NCBI GenBank assembly: GCA_017447165.1
Contig: JAFSOD010000004.1
Location: 429,267-493,266 of the forward strand
Reading direction: 5' to 3'
DNA length: 64,000 nucleotides
Origin: Bacilli bacterium
Lineage (GTDB): Bacteria > Bacillota_I > Bacilli_A > RFN20 > CAG-826
Part shown: positions 34,106 to 43,911 of the stretch, piece by piece
How the letters are laid out: each line of letters opens with the position of its first letter
Position numbering within the stretch: position 1 is the first letter of the stretch
Made by a program: the position numbers and the translations under genes
Notes under the pieces: model-generated
What the model was told of the DNA's origin: nothing
The model's input: only the letters and a program-made list of their open reading frames with translations
The model's database searches: none

Positions 34106-36535
34106 ATGAATAAACTTTATTCAAAGATTGCTGCGTTAAGCGTTGGACTAGCGATGGCAATCGGAGTTGGAGTCGCAGTTGGTAGCGGAAGTGCTAAAGT
34201 AGCGGAAGCTGCTTATGTTCCTGAATATACCTTAGACGGAACTATTACTGGAAGCGGAAGCCAATATGCTGGCGATAATAGCATTACCCAGTCTGGTGTT
34301 GAATGGATAGTTAATGGTAACATTTCAATGAATCCATGGCGTATTGGTGGAAAAAAAGTCACAAGTCCATCAACAGTGACAGATTATGTTAGATTAATCA
34401 AATCTAATGCAACCGTTTCTGTTAATGACATAGCAAAAGTAGAACTTACTGTTGGCGCTGCTTCGAGCATCACTGTTAATCATTTAAAATTGCTTGTTGG
34501 AACCGAAGCTGGTGCAAGTGATATTGATTCCGTAGAAGAAACATTTGCAGCAAACAGCACAATTACTTTTTCTCGTCCTGGAGGATCTGATTGGTCTGGA
34601 AGATATTTCACTTTTGAATTTGATGTTACTATCACAGCTACTTCAAATAAGTATGTCGAGTTTAAATCTGCAGTCTTTTACAAAGAATCTTCAACTCCTC
34701 GTGGCGAAATTGAAATTGATGAATTGCATTCTCCTATAATTAATGTTGAAGAATCTGACTCGCTTTCTTATACATGGACACCTGCCTCTGGAAGCTCTGC
34801 AACAATAGAATCATATTCTTGGGTGTCATCTAATTCAGAAGTTTTATCTATTTCTGGGGATACATATACTGCTGTTGCTCCAGGTGTTGTTACTGTAACT
34901 TTAAATGCCACCGATAGTAATGATGAAGAATATTCCGTTCAATCTGGAAAAATCTATGTTACAAACGAATATGAATTTGCTATTGGAGACAATGTTGTTT
35001 TATACTCTGGCGATGTTGCGAAGGAATTATCTGGTATTAATAAAGATGGTTCTAATCATTATGGAATAGGCTCAGATTATAGTCCTAATCCAGTCGGTTT
35101 ATATTCCTTGTCAGTTGAAGAAGGAAGCGTTACTGGTTCATTTGCCTTTAAAAATGGTTCTGATTATTTAATTTGGTCATCAGGAAACACATTATCCACT
35201 AGTTCAAGCAAGAGTGCTAATGCATCTTGGTTTGTTATTGCATATGATGATTATATGATTATCTCAAATGCAGCTGATGCTGCAAGAGAAATTTGGTGGA
35301 ATAATAGCAACCCTCGATTTGCTTGCTATACAGGAAAGACACCAACAATTTCAGGATACAATACTGTCTCCTTAATGGTTATTGCTGATGTTCCTGTTCG
35401 TGGCACAGTTGCAATTACTGCTCCTACTGATACTTTATTAAGACAAGGTGCAAGTGGTAGTGCAACATTTAGCTGGACTCCTGCTGAAGAATCTTCAGCT
35501 ACCATTGTTTCATATTCTTGGACTTCTTCTAATACAGCTGTATTCTCTGTTTCAGGAGATACATATACCGCTGTTGGACCAGGTAAAGCTAAATTAACAT
35601 TAAATGCTACTGACTCTAATGGACAAGAATATCAAGTATCAACCAATGATATTACCGTTGTTAGTGTTGTCAGTGGAACATATGAGAAAGTTTATAAAGT
35701 CAATGTTGGCGATACTGTTGCAATTGTTTGCGAAGCAGATGGAACACAATTATCAGGTGTTGCTAATAAGATTGGTTCCTATGTCTTCTATGAAGATGCA
35801 CCAGACAGTGTTTTTGATTTTGTATTAGAAGAAGGCTCTGTTGAAGGATCATTTGCTTTGAAGAGTTCTGAAGACACATATCTTGCATGGATTAAAGAAG
35901 GCGCTGCTGATATCGGATTGGTTGAAGATGTTAGTGAAAGTTCTTCTTGGACAATTAAATTCGAAAATGGCAACGCTAAGATTACGAACTGTGCATTAGA
36001 TGGTGATAGTCATAGATTTATTGCATGGAACCACAGTTCACCAAGATTCGCGGCTTATAAGGGACAAACAGCAGTTCAATTATATGCTCCAGCCATAGAA
36101 TTAGATCCAACAGCAGTTGCTTTTGCAAATAAAATTATCAGCGATATTACATGTAATGCTACTGGTAAAACTAAACCATCCGCTTCTGCTTGGTCAACAT
36201 TAGAAGGCCAATACGCAAGCGTGAGTGAAAAGGGCAAAGAACAATTAGTAGAAATTTTTGCTGTCCATCATGAAGAACCTTCAACCGATAAAGAAATCGT
36301 TGAAGAAGCACTTGCAAAATATGACTACATTGTTGGCAAATATTTTGTTACCGGACTTGATACATCATTCACAGACTTTATGGGAAGAAATCCATCCCCT
36401 GTGGCAAGTGGATCTATTCAAAGATTTGATATGTCCGAAGACAACAACACAATGATTATTGTCATTACTATTGCATCAGTTAGTGCTCTTGCATTCACAA
36501 CCTTATTAGTCTTCAAAAAGAAGAAACAAAAATAA
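34106..36535 (+). CDS. Secreted, membrane-anchored surface protein with duplicated Ig-like/beta-domain unit
   Basis: An 809-residue protein. The signal peptide is nearly the same as that of the protein at 29318 (SVGLAMAIGVGVAVG). After a first beta-domain comes a two-domain unit that occurs twice: an Ig-like (Big_2-type) domain (YSW.SSN...SGDTYTAV.PG...LNATDSN; ~215-285 and ~435-510) plus a ~140-residue beta-domain containing a W..S.PRFA pattern. A helical stretch with one Cys, a membrane helix and the KKKKQK tail end the protein. The beta-domains could bind carbohydrate, but this is a guess. Terminator and leader match its paralogue. Confidence 0.75.
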   Translation: MNKLYSKIAALSVGLAMAIGVGVAVGSGSAKVAEAAYVPEYTLDGTITGSGSQYAGDNSITQSGVEWIVNGNISMNPWRIGGKKVTSPSTVTDYVRLIKSNATVSVNDIAKVELTVGAASSITVNHLKLLVGTEAGASDIDSVEETFAANSTITFSRPGGSDWSGRYFTFEFDVTITATSNKYVEFKSAVFYKESSTPRGEIEIDELHSPIINVEESDSLSYTWTPASGSSATIESYSWVSSNSEVLSISGDTYTAVAPGVVTVTLNATDSNDEEYSVQSGKIYVTNEYEFAIGDNVVLYSGDVAKELSGINKDGSNHYGIGSDYSPNPVGLYSLSVEEGSVTGSFAFKNGSDYLIWSSGNTLSTSSSKSANASWFVIAYDDYMIISNAADAAREIWWNNSNPRFACYTGKTPTISGYNTVSLMVIADVPVRGTVAITAPTDTLLRQGASGSATFSWTPAEESSATIVSYSWTSSNTAVFSVSGDTYTAVGPGKAKLTLNATDSNGQEYQVSTNDITVVSVVSGTYEKVYKVNVGDTVAIVCEADGTQLSGVANKIGSYVFYEDAPDSVFDFVLEEGSVEGSFALKSSEDTYLAWIKEGAADIGLVEDVSESSSWTIKFENGNAKITNCALDGDSHRFIAWNHSSPRFAAYKGQTAVQLYAPAIELDPTAVAFANKIISDITCNATGKTKPSASAWSTLEGQYASVSEKGKEQLVEIFAVHHEEPSTDKEIVEEALAKYDYIVGKYFVTGLDTSFTDFMGRNPSPVASGSIQRFDMSEDNNTMIIVITIASVSALAFTTLLVFKKKKQK

Positions 36536-36564
36536 TTGATTAATCTTTGATTAATTTAATACAG

Positions 36565-36594
36565 ACAGAAGTGGGTAAAACTGCTTCTGTTTTG
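36565..36594 (+). terminator. Terminator, near-identical to that at 31045-31074
   Basis: ACAGAAG/CTTCTGT stem with a TTTTG tail; the whole unit is copied from or to the paralogous gene's terminator. Confidence 0.85.
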
Positions 36595-36625
36595 TTTTGC
36601 CTTCTTTTAGTAAAAGAGAAATATT

Positions 36626-36695
36626 TGGAATCGTTTCCATGAAAAGTGTTGACTAGTAGTAATAATAAATTAAAATATATATGGAAACGTTTCCA
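36626..36695 (+). promoter_or_regulatory. Fructan operon promoter with two LacI-type operators
   Basis: TTGACT (36649-36654), 16-nt spacer and TAAAAT (36671-36676). Operator 1 is TGGAATCGTTTCCA (36626-36639), upstream of the -35 box. Operator 2 is the perfect palindrome TGGAAACGTTTCCA (36682-36695) on the transcription start. Their centres are 56 bp apart, which allows DNA looping. The LacI-family protein encoded at 41625 is the likely binder; a CcpA-like protein is possible. Confidence 0.85.
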
Positions 36696-36719
36696 TAGCA
36701 TAACAAAGGAGTCCTAATT

Positions 36720-38072
36720 ATGGCGTCAATTTTACTTAAGCATATTTACAAAGAGTATACACACAGTAAAAAAGAGTCGAAAAAAATAGTTGATCAAGAA
36801 TTATCTCCTTTTGCTGTGCGTGATTTTAACTTAGAGATTAAAGACGGAGAATTTGTTGTTCTCGTTGGTCCTTCTGGATGCGGTAAATCTACAACCTTAA
36901 GAATGATTGCAGGATTAGAAGATATCACTGGTGGAGAGCTTTATATTGGTGATGTTTACTCTAATAACGTTGATGCTTCTAAAAGAGATATCGCGATGGT
37001 GTTCCAAAACTACGCTTTATATCCACATATGAATAGTTACCAAAATATGTCCTATGGATTAAAGCTTAGAAAGATTCCTAAAGTGGCGTTAGACAAAGAA
37101 CATCACGTTATCTACACAGTGGATAAGGCTAGAATCAAAGAGCTCAAAAAACAAATTAAAGAAGCTAAGACTCCAGAAGAAGTGGAACCTCTTGTCGCGG
37201 AATTAGAAAAAGTCGAAAACGATAAATCAGTTCCAAAGATGAAAATGGTCCATTACTCTAAACAAGAGATTGATGAAAAAGTCAAAAGAGCTGCGGATAT
37301 CCTCGATATTACGCATTTATTAGATAGAAAACCATCAGATATGTCTGGTGGACAAAGACAACGTGTCGCTTTAGGTAGAGCGTTAGTAAGAGATCCAAAA
37401 GTCTTCTTACTTGATGAACCTTTATCTAACTTAGACGCCAAATTAAGAGCCTCGATGCGTAGTGAAATTGTGAAATTGCATAAACGTGTTAAGACTACAT
37501 TCGTTTATGTTACTCATGACCAAGTCGAAGCGATGACTATGGGTGATAGAATCGTCGTTATGAAAGACGGTATTATCCAACAAGTGGGTACTCCTAGTGA
37601 GATTTATGATCACCCATTTAATACCTTTGTGGCCGGATTTATTGGCACTCCACAAATGAACTTCTTTGAGGTGAAGTTTAAAGCAGGTAGTAAAGATGTC
37701 TTAATTACTTTACCTAACTCAAAAGAAGTGAAGTTACCTCTTAAAGAATTAGAAGATATTAAAGATGAATATATAGATGGAAGTGAAAAAGAATTAGTCT
37801 TAGGTGTTAGAGGCGAACATATTGTAATTGGCTCTAGCGGTGTTGAGGCTACTGTGAGTTTTGTAGAAATCTTAGGAAATACCACAAACATCTTATGTAA
37901 ATTAGATGATTCTGATATTGAATTTAACGTGACTGTTCAAGAAAGATCAGAACTTAATAGTGGTGATAAAGTTAAAGTTTCCTTCAGCGGAAAGAATGTT
38001 CATCTATTTGATAAAGAATCTGGTAGAACCATTTATAAATTTGATTTAGAGGGAAATAAAGATGAGAAATAA
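36720..38072 (+). CDS. msmK: MsmK/UgpC-type sugar ABC transporter ATPase with large insertion
   Basis: A 450-residue ABC ATPase of the carbohydrate-importer (CUT1) type. Walker A is GPSGCGKST (50-58), the Q-loop is Gln96, the signature MSGGQ is at 208-212, Walker B is FLLDEPLSN, and a TOBE-like regulatory domain ends the protein. It should energise the importer encoded at 42611-45773. Relatives have about 370 residues. Here ~60 extra, highly charged helical residues sit at ~123-182 between the Q-loop and signature, and ~18 at 15-33. SD AAGGAG. It is the first gene of the operon behind the two operators, and its last 11 bases overlap the GH32 gene. Confidence 0.92.
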   Translation: MASILLKHIYKEYTHSKKESKKIVDQELSPFAVRDFNLEIKDGEFVVLVGPSGCGKSTTLRMIAGLEDITGGELYIGDVYSNNVDASKRDIAMVFQNYALYPHMNSYQNMSYGLKLRKIPKVALDKEHHVIYTVDKARIKELKKQIKEAKTPEEVEPLVAELEKVENDKSVPKMKMVHYSKQEIDEKVKRAADILDITHLLDRKPSDMSGGQRQRVALGRALVRDPKVFLLDEPLSNLDAKLRASMRSEIVKLHKRVKTTFVYVTHDQVEAMTMGDRIVVMKDGIIQQVGTPSEIYDHPFNTFVAGFIGTPQMNFFEVKFKAGSKDVLITLPNSKEVKLPLKELEDIKDEYIDGSEKELVLGVRGEHIVIGSSGVEATVSFVEILGNTTNILCKLDDSDIEFNVTVQERSELNSGDKVKVSFSGKNVHLFDKESGRTIYKFDLEGNKDEK

Positions 38073-41000
38073 GTTTGTTCCTATATTTTTTAGCGCTGCA
38101 CTTTTACTCGGTGGTGTATTTTCTATTTTAAATAATAAAGAAGAAGTATCAGCCTTAGAAGCTTATGACGACATGACTGTCTCTAATAGTGGAGACGGGT
38201 TTGTCTTAATGGATAAAAGTTTTGACGCTACTGAAAGCTTTGTTTATACCGGTGAATTATATTATAACGAAGGCACTCAAGCTGGTGGCTTAGTCTTTGG
38301 TGGAATTGAAAATGAACATTATTATGTTCTCACTATGGATAGATTCTCTAACCATATTAAATTAATCGATTTTAGAATTGGACATTCTGTTACCGAATTA
38401 TATGTCTGTGACTTTATTGGTAATAACAAAAACGTCATGGAAAGTGAATGGGCTTTTATTAATCCAAGAGTAAGAACTATTTCTAACATTAACTTAAAAG
38501 TCGTGGTGACTGTGGAAGAGTCGCACGCCTACGCGGAATTTTATGTAGAAGGTATTAGAAGATTCTTTAATGAAGATGGTAGTTACACAACTATTGATTT
38601 AAATAAAGATGGCAACTATGTTGGTGGTCAACTTGGCTTAAATGTTTTTAATGGCACAGTTACATTAAAAGATGTTCAAGCTGGTGTTAGTGATTATTCT
38701 TATTTCACTGAACCATATCGAAACCAATATCATCTTCAACCATTCGCAAAGTGGACTAATGACCCTAACGCTTTAGTTTATTACGATGGTTGGTATCATG
38801 TTTTCTATCAAACTAATCCATTTGGATTATATTGGGATGCGATGTTCTGGGGACACGCGAGAAGTAGAGATTTAATTCACTTTGAATATTTACCAATTTG
38901 TTTATTCCCATCCATTAATGATGATGGATCTACTTCTTATATGTGGTCTGGATGTGCGGTTGCTTATTATCAAGGTATGAGCATAGAAGTTGATTCTCGT
39001 AACTGGTTCCCTAAAGGAAATGGTAATGGTTTATTCGCTATCTTTACTGAAGATCGATGTGGAGGATACGCTGAAGCGCAAAACCAAATTATCATTACAA
39101 GTGATGATGGTGGTTTAACTTGGGATAAACATCTTGATGATACTATCTATCAAAGAGAAAAGACTGGTTATAACCTTGAAAAAATTGACTGGAGAGATCC
39201 AAAAATCTTCCCTGCCGCAAAAGATGAACAAGGCAAAGTTACAACTTGGGGCATGACCTTAAGTAGTTATGGTTTAGATAGAGGTTGGATCATGCAATCA
39301 AACGATTTAATCAATTGGACCTATACAAGAAAATTCTATTTACCACATCCTGAATGTATCGGTATTGGTGTTTTAGAAGATGAAAACGGAGTGGAACACG
39401 CTTATTTAACCAATAAATCTAGAACTTATTTATTTGGTTCTTTAGGTTTTTATAGCGGCAGCCTCCGCTTCGCTGATGAAAATGGAGTAGATATTTCTCA
39501 ATATACCTATGAAGAAATGGAAGCTAAACTTAAACCATTAGATTTTGGTCCAGATTCTTATGCTTCTCAGTCCTTCTATATTAGTGATCCTACTAGTGAG
39601 TATTACGGCAAAGACATCGTCTTAAACTGGTTCTCTGGTGATTTAAATGCTTCTTACTGCACTGGTCCAGGAGAATACGCGAACTTAAGAGGTAGATGGA
39701 ATGGTGGATTTACCACCCCTGTTGAGTATGGTCTAACTACTACTAGTGAAACTGGTTTACGTTTAACTCAAAAACCTATCACTGTTGATAATGAACATCT
39801 AGCAAAGAGTAACGTCGTTAGTGTTTCTAATTTAGATGTTACTTCACAAAGTGAAAATGTCTTAAAAGATGTTCACACTCATATCTTTGAATTAAAAGCT
39901 TCTATTAAAACAAATAATAATTCTCCAATTACTTTCAAAGTAGATGTTGGAGATGGTGAATATATGCAACTCGGTTGGAACGTTACCGATGGCTATTATG
40001 TTGATCGTACTTATCTAGATGATAAAGGTATTAACACTAATGTTGACTGGCACGTTAAATATGCTTCCCATATTTTAGGTGAAAGCGACACTAAAACATT
40101 CTACGTTTTAAGTGATAATGGTGGCCTAGAAGTGTTCTGTGAAGATTATTCTGTTCCATTTTATTTTGTTACCACCGCAGCAGTTGGCTCTACTGGAGCA
40201 ATCTTTGCTAGTGATGATGCTTTAATTAATTATTTAGAATTAAATGAAATTGAATCTGCTTATCGTAAAGAAGCCGCTCCTGGAGAAGGTGCATTATATG
40301 TTTCTAGTAATGAAGTATCTTTAGATACAACTTTATCTACTTCTAAATTTGTTTCTTGCTGGTACACAGGTCAAGCTGACCTTGTTTGGGAAGAAATCTC
40401 TAATGAAGGAGTGGTCAATGCAGTTACTTCTAATCAAGGAATTAGTTTAACCGCTCTTAAAGGTGGTACCGCTTCCTTTAAAGTTTCTGCAGATGATAAA
40501 GAAGAAGTAATTTCAGTGAGTGTTTCTGATTCTCACTTTGCTAGTGATTTCACCTTTAAAAAGGAAAATATTATTTCTGGTAACTGGACTATTTTCTCTA
40601 ACACCTTAATTGGAGAAAAGGCATCAGGAAACGGCTTTATTTTAGCTGAAGAGACTGGTAGTGATTTCTCTTATACTGGTAGATTTGATATTGTTAGTGG
40701 CACTGCTGGAGCGTTAGTCTTTAGAGCAGCCTCTGATATGTCTAGTTATTTAGTGGCTAATTATGATGCTGGAGAAAAAGTTGTTAAACTTTGGTCTACT
40801 CACGGAGAGCTTACTAGAAGCGGGGCTGTTGATGTTACTTTAGTTAACATCGCTTTAACCGTAAAAACTAGTGGTAGAAACGTCAAAGTCTCTATTAACG
40901 GAGAAGAAGTTATTAATTATGACTTATCAGAGAATGAACCATTAACTGGTAGATTTGGTGTTAATGTCTTCTCTAGTACAGTTTCTTTTAGATCACTTAA

Positions 41001-41628
41001 TCTCATCGAAGATGAACAAACTAAAGAATATACTTCTGGCGAATTAGTGATTGATTTAGGTATCGCTCAATACGTCAGTGCAATTTATAACTTAACTACT
41101 GGTAACGTTAGATTAGAACCAGGTTATTATCGTCAAACTAACGATACCTTATATATTAAAGAAGAATACTTCTCACTTTTAGATAACGGCACTTATAAAT
41201 TAAAAGTTGTTGGTTCCTTATCCACTATTAATGTCAGTGTTCAAGTTAATATGTCTAAATCCTTTGTCATTAACGATGTTAATACTTATTTAGGTTTAGA
41301 TGTCTCTGTTTTCGTTGGTAGTCATGAAATTAACAAAGTTACAGTTAACGGAGAAGAGATTAGTAGTGCAAATTCTTATTATGTTCACGATTATGTTTTA
41401 ACTATAAATGCGAATTGCTTTAAAGAAGGAGAAAACACAGTTGAGGTAAATGACCTCGTCATGTTTAAAGTGAATGTTAAAAATAGTAGTGAAGTGATTC
41501 CAACTCTATCTACAGGTGGATGTGGAGGAAACATTGCGACAACATCAATCTTGTTATCATCATTAAGTTTACTTACAGCATTATTAGTTACAATTTCCGT
41601 TAAAAGGAAAAAGAAGGAAACTTTATGA
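38062..41628 (+). CDS. Cell-surface GH32 fructan hydrolase (levanase/inulinase type)
   Basis: A 1188-residue secreted enzyme. A signal peptide (~1-31) and a laminin-G-like beta-domain (~40-215) precede the GH32 five-blade propeller. The catalytic triad is complete: Asp234 in WTNDPNA, Asp379 in WRDPKIF and Glu431 in PECIGIG. A beta-sandwich, an Ig-like stretch and a second laminin-G-like domain (~840-985) follow. A GGCGG segment and a membrane helix with RKKKETL end hold it at the surface. It should cut beta-fructan outside the cell. It overlaps the ATPase gene by 11 bases and the lacI gene by 4 (ATGA). Linkage preference cannot be read. Confidence 0.9.
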   Translation: MRNKFVPIFFSAALLLGGVFSILNNKEEVSALEAYDDMTVSNSGDGFVLMDKSFDATESFVYTGELYYNEGTQAGGLVFGGIENEHYYVLTMDRFSNHIKLIDFRIGHSVTELYVCDFIGNNKNVMESEWAFINPRVRTISNINLKVVVTVEESHAYAEFYVEGIRRFFNEDGSYTTIDLNKDGNYVGGQLGLNVFNGTVTLKDVQAGVSDYSYFTEPYRNQYHLQPFAKWTNDPNALVYYDGWYHVFYQTNPFGLYWDAMFWGHARSRDLIHFEYLPICLFPSINDDGSTSYMWSGCAVAYYQGMSIEVDSRNWFPKGNGNGLFAIFTEDRCGGYAEAQNQIIITSDDGGLTWDKHLDDTIYQREKTGYNLEKIDWRDPKIFPAAKDEQGKVTTWGMTLSSYGLDRGWIMQSNDLINWTYTRKFYLPHPECIGIGVLEDENGVEHAYLTNKSRTYLFGSLGFYSGSLRFADENGVDISQYTYEEMEAKLKPLDFGPDSYASQSFYISDPTSEYYGKDIVLNWFSGDLNASYCTGPGEYANLRGRWNGGFTTPVEYGLTTTSETGLRLTQKPITVDNEHLAKSNVVSVSNLDVTSQSENVLKDVHTHIFELKASIKTNNNSPITFKVDVGDGEYMQLGWNVTDGYYVDRTYLDDKGINTNVDWHVKYASHILGESDTKTFYVLSDNGGLEVFCEDYSVPFYFVTTAAVGSTGAIFASDDALINYLELNEIESAYRKEAAPGEGALYVSSNEVSLDTTLSTSKFVSCWYTGQADLVWEEISNEGVVNAVTSNQGISLTALKGGTASFKVSADDKEEVISVSVSDSHFASDFTFKKENIISGNWTIFSNTLIGEKASGNGFILAEETGSDFSYTGRFDIVSGTAGALVFRAASDMSSYLVANYDAGEKVVKLWSTHGELTRSGAVDVTLVNIALTVKTSGRNVKVSINGEEVINYDLSENEPLTGRFGVNVFSSTVSFRSLNLIEDEQTKEYTSGELVIDLGIAQYVSAIYNLTTGNVRLEPGYYRQTNDTLYIKEEYFSLLDNGTYKLKVVGSLSTINVSVQVNMSKSFVINDVNTYLGLDVSVFVGSHEINKVTVNGEEISSANSYYVHDYVLTINANCFKEGENTVEVNDLVMFKVNVKNSSEVIPTLSTGGCGGNIATTSILLSSLSLLTALLVTISVKRKKKETL

Positions 41629-42593
41629 GCGCAACAATTAAAGAAGTAGCGGAAAAAGCGGGTGTGGGTATTGGCACTGTATCGCGCGTACTCAATAACT
41701 CCCCTCAAATCTCTGAAACGACAAAAAAGAAAGTTAATAAAGCGATTAAGGAATTAAATTATGTTCCTAATATCGCTGGTAAGAGACTATCTCAAAAGAA
41801 GAGTTATGTCTTAGCGATTGTTATTCCGGTTATCGATCACCCATTCTTCGCTCGACTCGTGTCTTGCTTAGAAAAGGAAGCGGACTTAAGAGGTTATTCA
41901 TTATTACTAGCGACTAGCCAGCACCGTATCGAAAAAGAAAACGATATCTTAAGAAGACTAAAGCAACATGAAGCGGACGGAGCCTTGTTTGTTACTCACT
42001 ACGAACATAGTGAAGAAGAATTCAAAGACTTAGCGATCGTCTCCATTGATAGACATTTAGGAAAAGATATCCCAGTAGTGACCACTGATAACTATGAAGC
42101 TAGTAAATTAGCGGTGGAATATCTAGTTGAAAAAGGATGTAAGAAAATTGCCTATCTTGGCACTAAACCAAATCAAGTTAGTGAAGTTTCACTAAGAGAA
42201 AAAGCTTATGAAGATGTGATGAAGAAATATAATCTTCCACTTAACATCGTTAACAAGAATGTCGGACACGGAGAAGAAAATAAGCTCATTGATGAATTAT
42301 TTGAATCTCACAAAGGATTTGATGGAGTATTTGTCTCAGGCTGTACCTTAGCGACACTCCTATATAACCGCATGAAAGCCTTAGGGCTTAAAACACCAGA
42401 AGATGTCCAGATGGTGTCATATGATGGAGAATTCGCCCTTGACGATATCCATCACATCACTACACTAGAACAACCACTCGACTTAATGGCAAAGAAGTGT
42501 GTGGAACTATTAATTAATAAAATTGATGGCAAAGAAGTGGATGCATTATCCAAGTTCAACTGCCGATTCATAAAAGGCGAAACAACTAAATAG
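41625..42593 (+). CDS. LacI-family transcriptional regulator of the fructan locus
   Basis: A 322-residue repressor. The helix-turn-helix TIKEVAEKAGVGIGTVSRVL (4-23) and hinge IAGKRLSQKKS are followed by a periplasmic-binding-type effector domain. It probably binds the TGGAAACGTTTCCA palindromes at 36626-36695 and 52222-52239 and is released by a sugar such as sucrose, fructose or a fructooligosaccharide. It is encoded inside the operon it controls, so autoregulated. Its ATG overlaps the previous stop (ATGA). Confidence 0.9.
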   Translation: MSATIKEVAEKAGVGIGTVSRVLNNSPQISETTKKKVNKAIKELNYVPNIAGKRLSQKKSYVLAIVIPVIDHPFFARLVSCLEKEADLRGYSLLLATSQHRIEKENDILRRLKQHEADGALFVTHYEHSEEEFKDLAIVSIDRHLGKDIPVVTTDNYEASKLAVEYLVEKGCKKIAYLGTKPNQVSEVSLREKAYEDVMKKYNLPLNIVNKNVGHGEENKLIDELFESHKGFDGVFVSGCTLATLLYNRMKALGLKTPEDVQMVSYDGEFALDDIHHITTLEQPLDLMAKKCVELLINKIDGKEVDALSKFNCRFIKGETTK

Positions 42594-42610
42594 TTAGGAG
42601 GATCAAAACT

Positions 42611-43891
42611 ATGAAAAAACTTATTTTAGCCCCATTAGCAGCATTAACATTAGGAGCATTAACAGGATGTGGAGGATCTGATGTTGATTATAACGATAAC
42701 ACTAAGTTAAAGATTAGATTCCACGTTGATATCGGCTCTGTTGAAGGTATGGCCTATAGCCAAATTATTAATGACTTCAACCGTGAGAATGAAGATGGCA
42801 TTAAAGTCACCGCGACATTCGTTGCTAGAAGTGCGGGTGATACAACCTATGACTTAGAGTTACAAAGAGACATGAAAAATGGTACTTTACCAGACATCAT
42901 TACTTTTGACGCTCCTAAATGTGCAGAATATGCCTCTTATGGTTATTTTTATGATTTAACTAACCAATTTAGCGCTGACGAAAAAGCGAAGTTTGTTACT
43001 TTAAATACTTATAAAGGTAGACTTTATGGCATCCCTATCCAAGAAAGTAGTGCCGGTATCTACTATAACAAGAGATACTTCCAAGAAGCTGGCATTGATG
43101 TTAGTGATATTACCGTTGATAGTCCTTGGGATTACGCTAGATTTAAATCAGTCTGTGCTTCTTTAAAAGCGAGACACCCAAGTATTGTTCCAGCAGTTAT
43201 GAGATTTAAAGATAATAACTCAGAAATGGCTACTTATTTACTTTATCCATTTATCTATGCTTCTGGTGGTGGATTCGTTGATGAAACCGGAAAACAAGCT
43301 TTAGGCATCTTTAATAGCGCTGCTAGTATTCGTGGTTATCAATTCTTAAGAGACTTATATGATGCTGGCTATACCGATTATAAAGTGGAAGAACAATCCT
43401 TCTATAAAGGTGAAGCGGCAATGCTCTTATCTAGTGGTTGGACTATTCCTTTAATGAAAGACTATACAACTACCTTCCCAGATGATAGAAATTCTTGGGG
43501 ATTATTACCTTATCCAAAAGATGTCACTAGAGCCAGTGCGAATGGTTCTTGGTCATACGCGATTGGTAACAACCCACGTACTGATAAGACTAACGTTATT
43601 AAATTATTAAAATACATCACCAGTGCCAAATCTTCTAAGAAGATCACTAACGCGACTGGTATGATTCCTGCTAACGTTGACGCTCAAGAAACTTATCCAG
43701 CTAACTCTGCTGAAGATGTTTTATTACAACAATTAGAGAAAACTAGTATCAAACGTCCTGACACCGTCGGATATAGACAATTTTCTGATACTTTCCGTAT
43801 GGTTATTTCTTCTTTAGGCAGTGAAGATGTGGCTACTTTAGTTAACAACAAAGCGACCTACTTACAATCTGAATTAGACAAAATTAAATAA
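42611..43891 (+). CDS. Sugar ABC transporter substrate-binding lipoprotein
   Basis: A 426-residue extracellular solute-binding protein, family 1. The lipobox LTGC puts the lipidated Cys at position 20. The rest follows the CUT1 pattern, with the solute-binding core NYLL-type segments and GEAAMLLSSGWTIP near 270-283. SD AGGAGG. Two permease genes follow immediately. Given three GH32 genes in the operon, fructooligosaccharides or sucrose are the likely ligands. Confidence 0.93.
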   Translation: MKKLILAPLAALTLGALTGCGGSDVDYNDNTKLKIRFHVDIGSVEGMAYSQIINDFNRENEDGIKVTATFVARSAGDTTYDLELQRDMKNGTLPDIITFDAPKCAEYASYGYFYDLTNQFSADEKAKFVTLNTYKGRLYGIPIQESSAGIYYNKRYFQEAGIDVSDITVDSPWDYARFKSVCASLKARHPSIVPAVMRFKDNNSEMATYLLYPFIYASGGGFVDETGKQALGIFNSAASIRGYQFLRDLYDAGYTDYKVEEQSFYKGEAAMLLSSGWTIPLMKDYTTTFPDDRNSWGLLPYPKDVTRASANGSWSYAIGNNPRTDKTNVIKLLKYITSAKSSKKITNATGMIPANVDAQETYPANSAEDVLLQQLEKTSIKRPDTVGYRQFSDTFRMVISSLGSEDVATLVNNKATYLQSELDKIK

Positions 43892-43911
43892 TTAATATTT
43901 AAAGGAAATAT

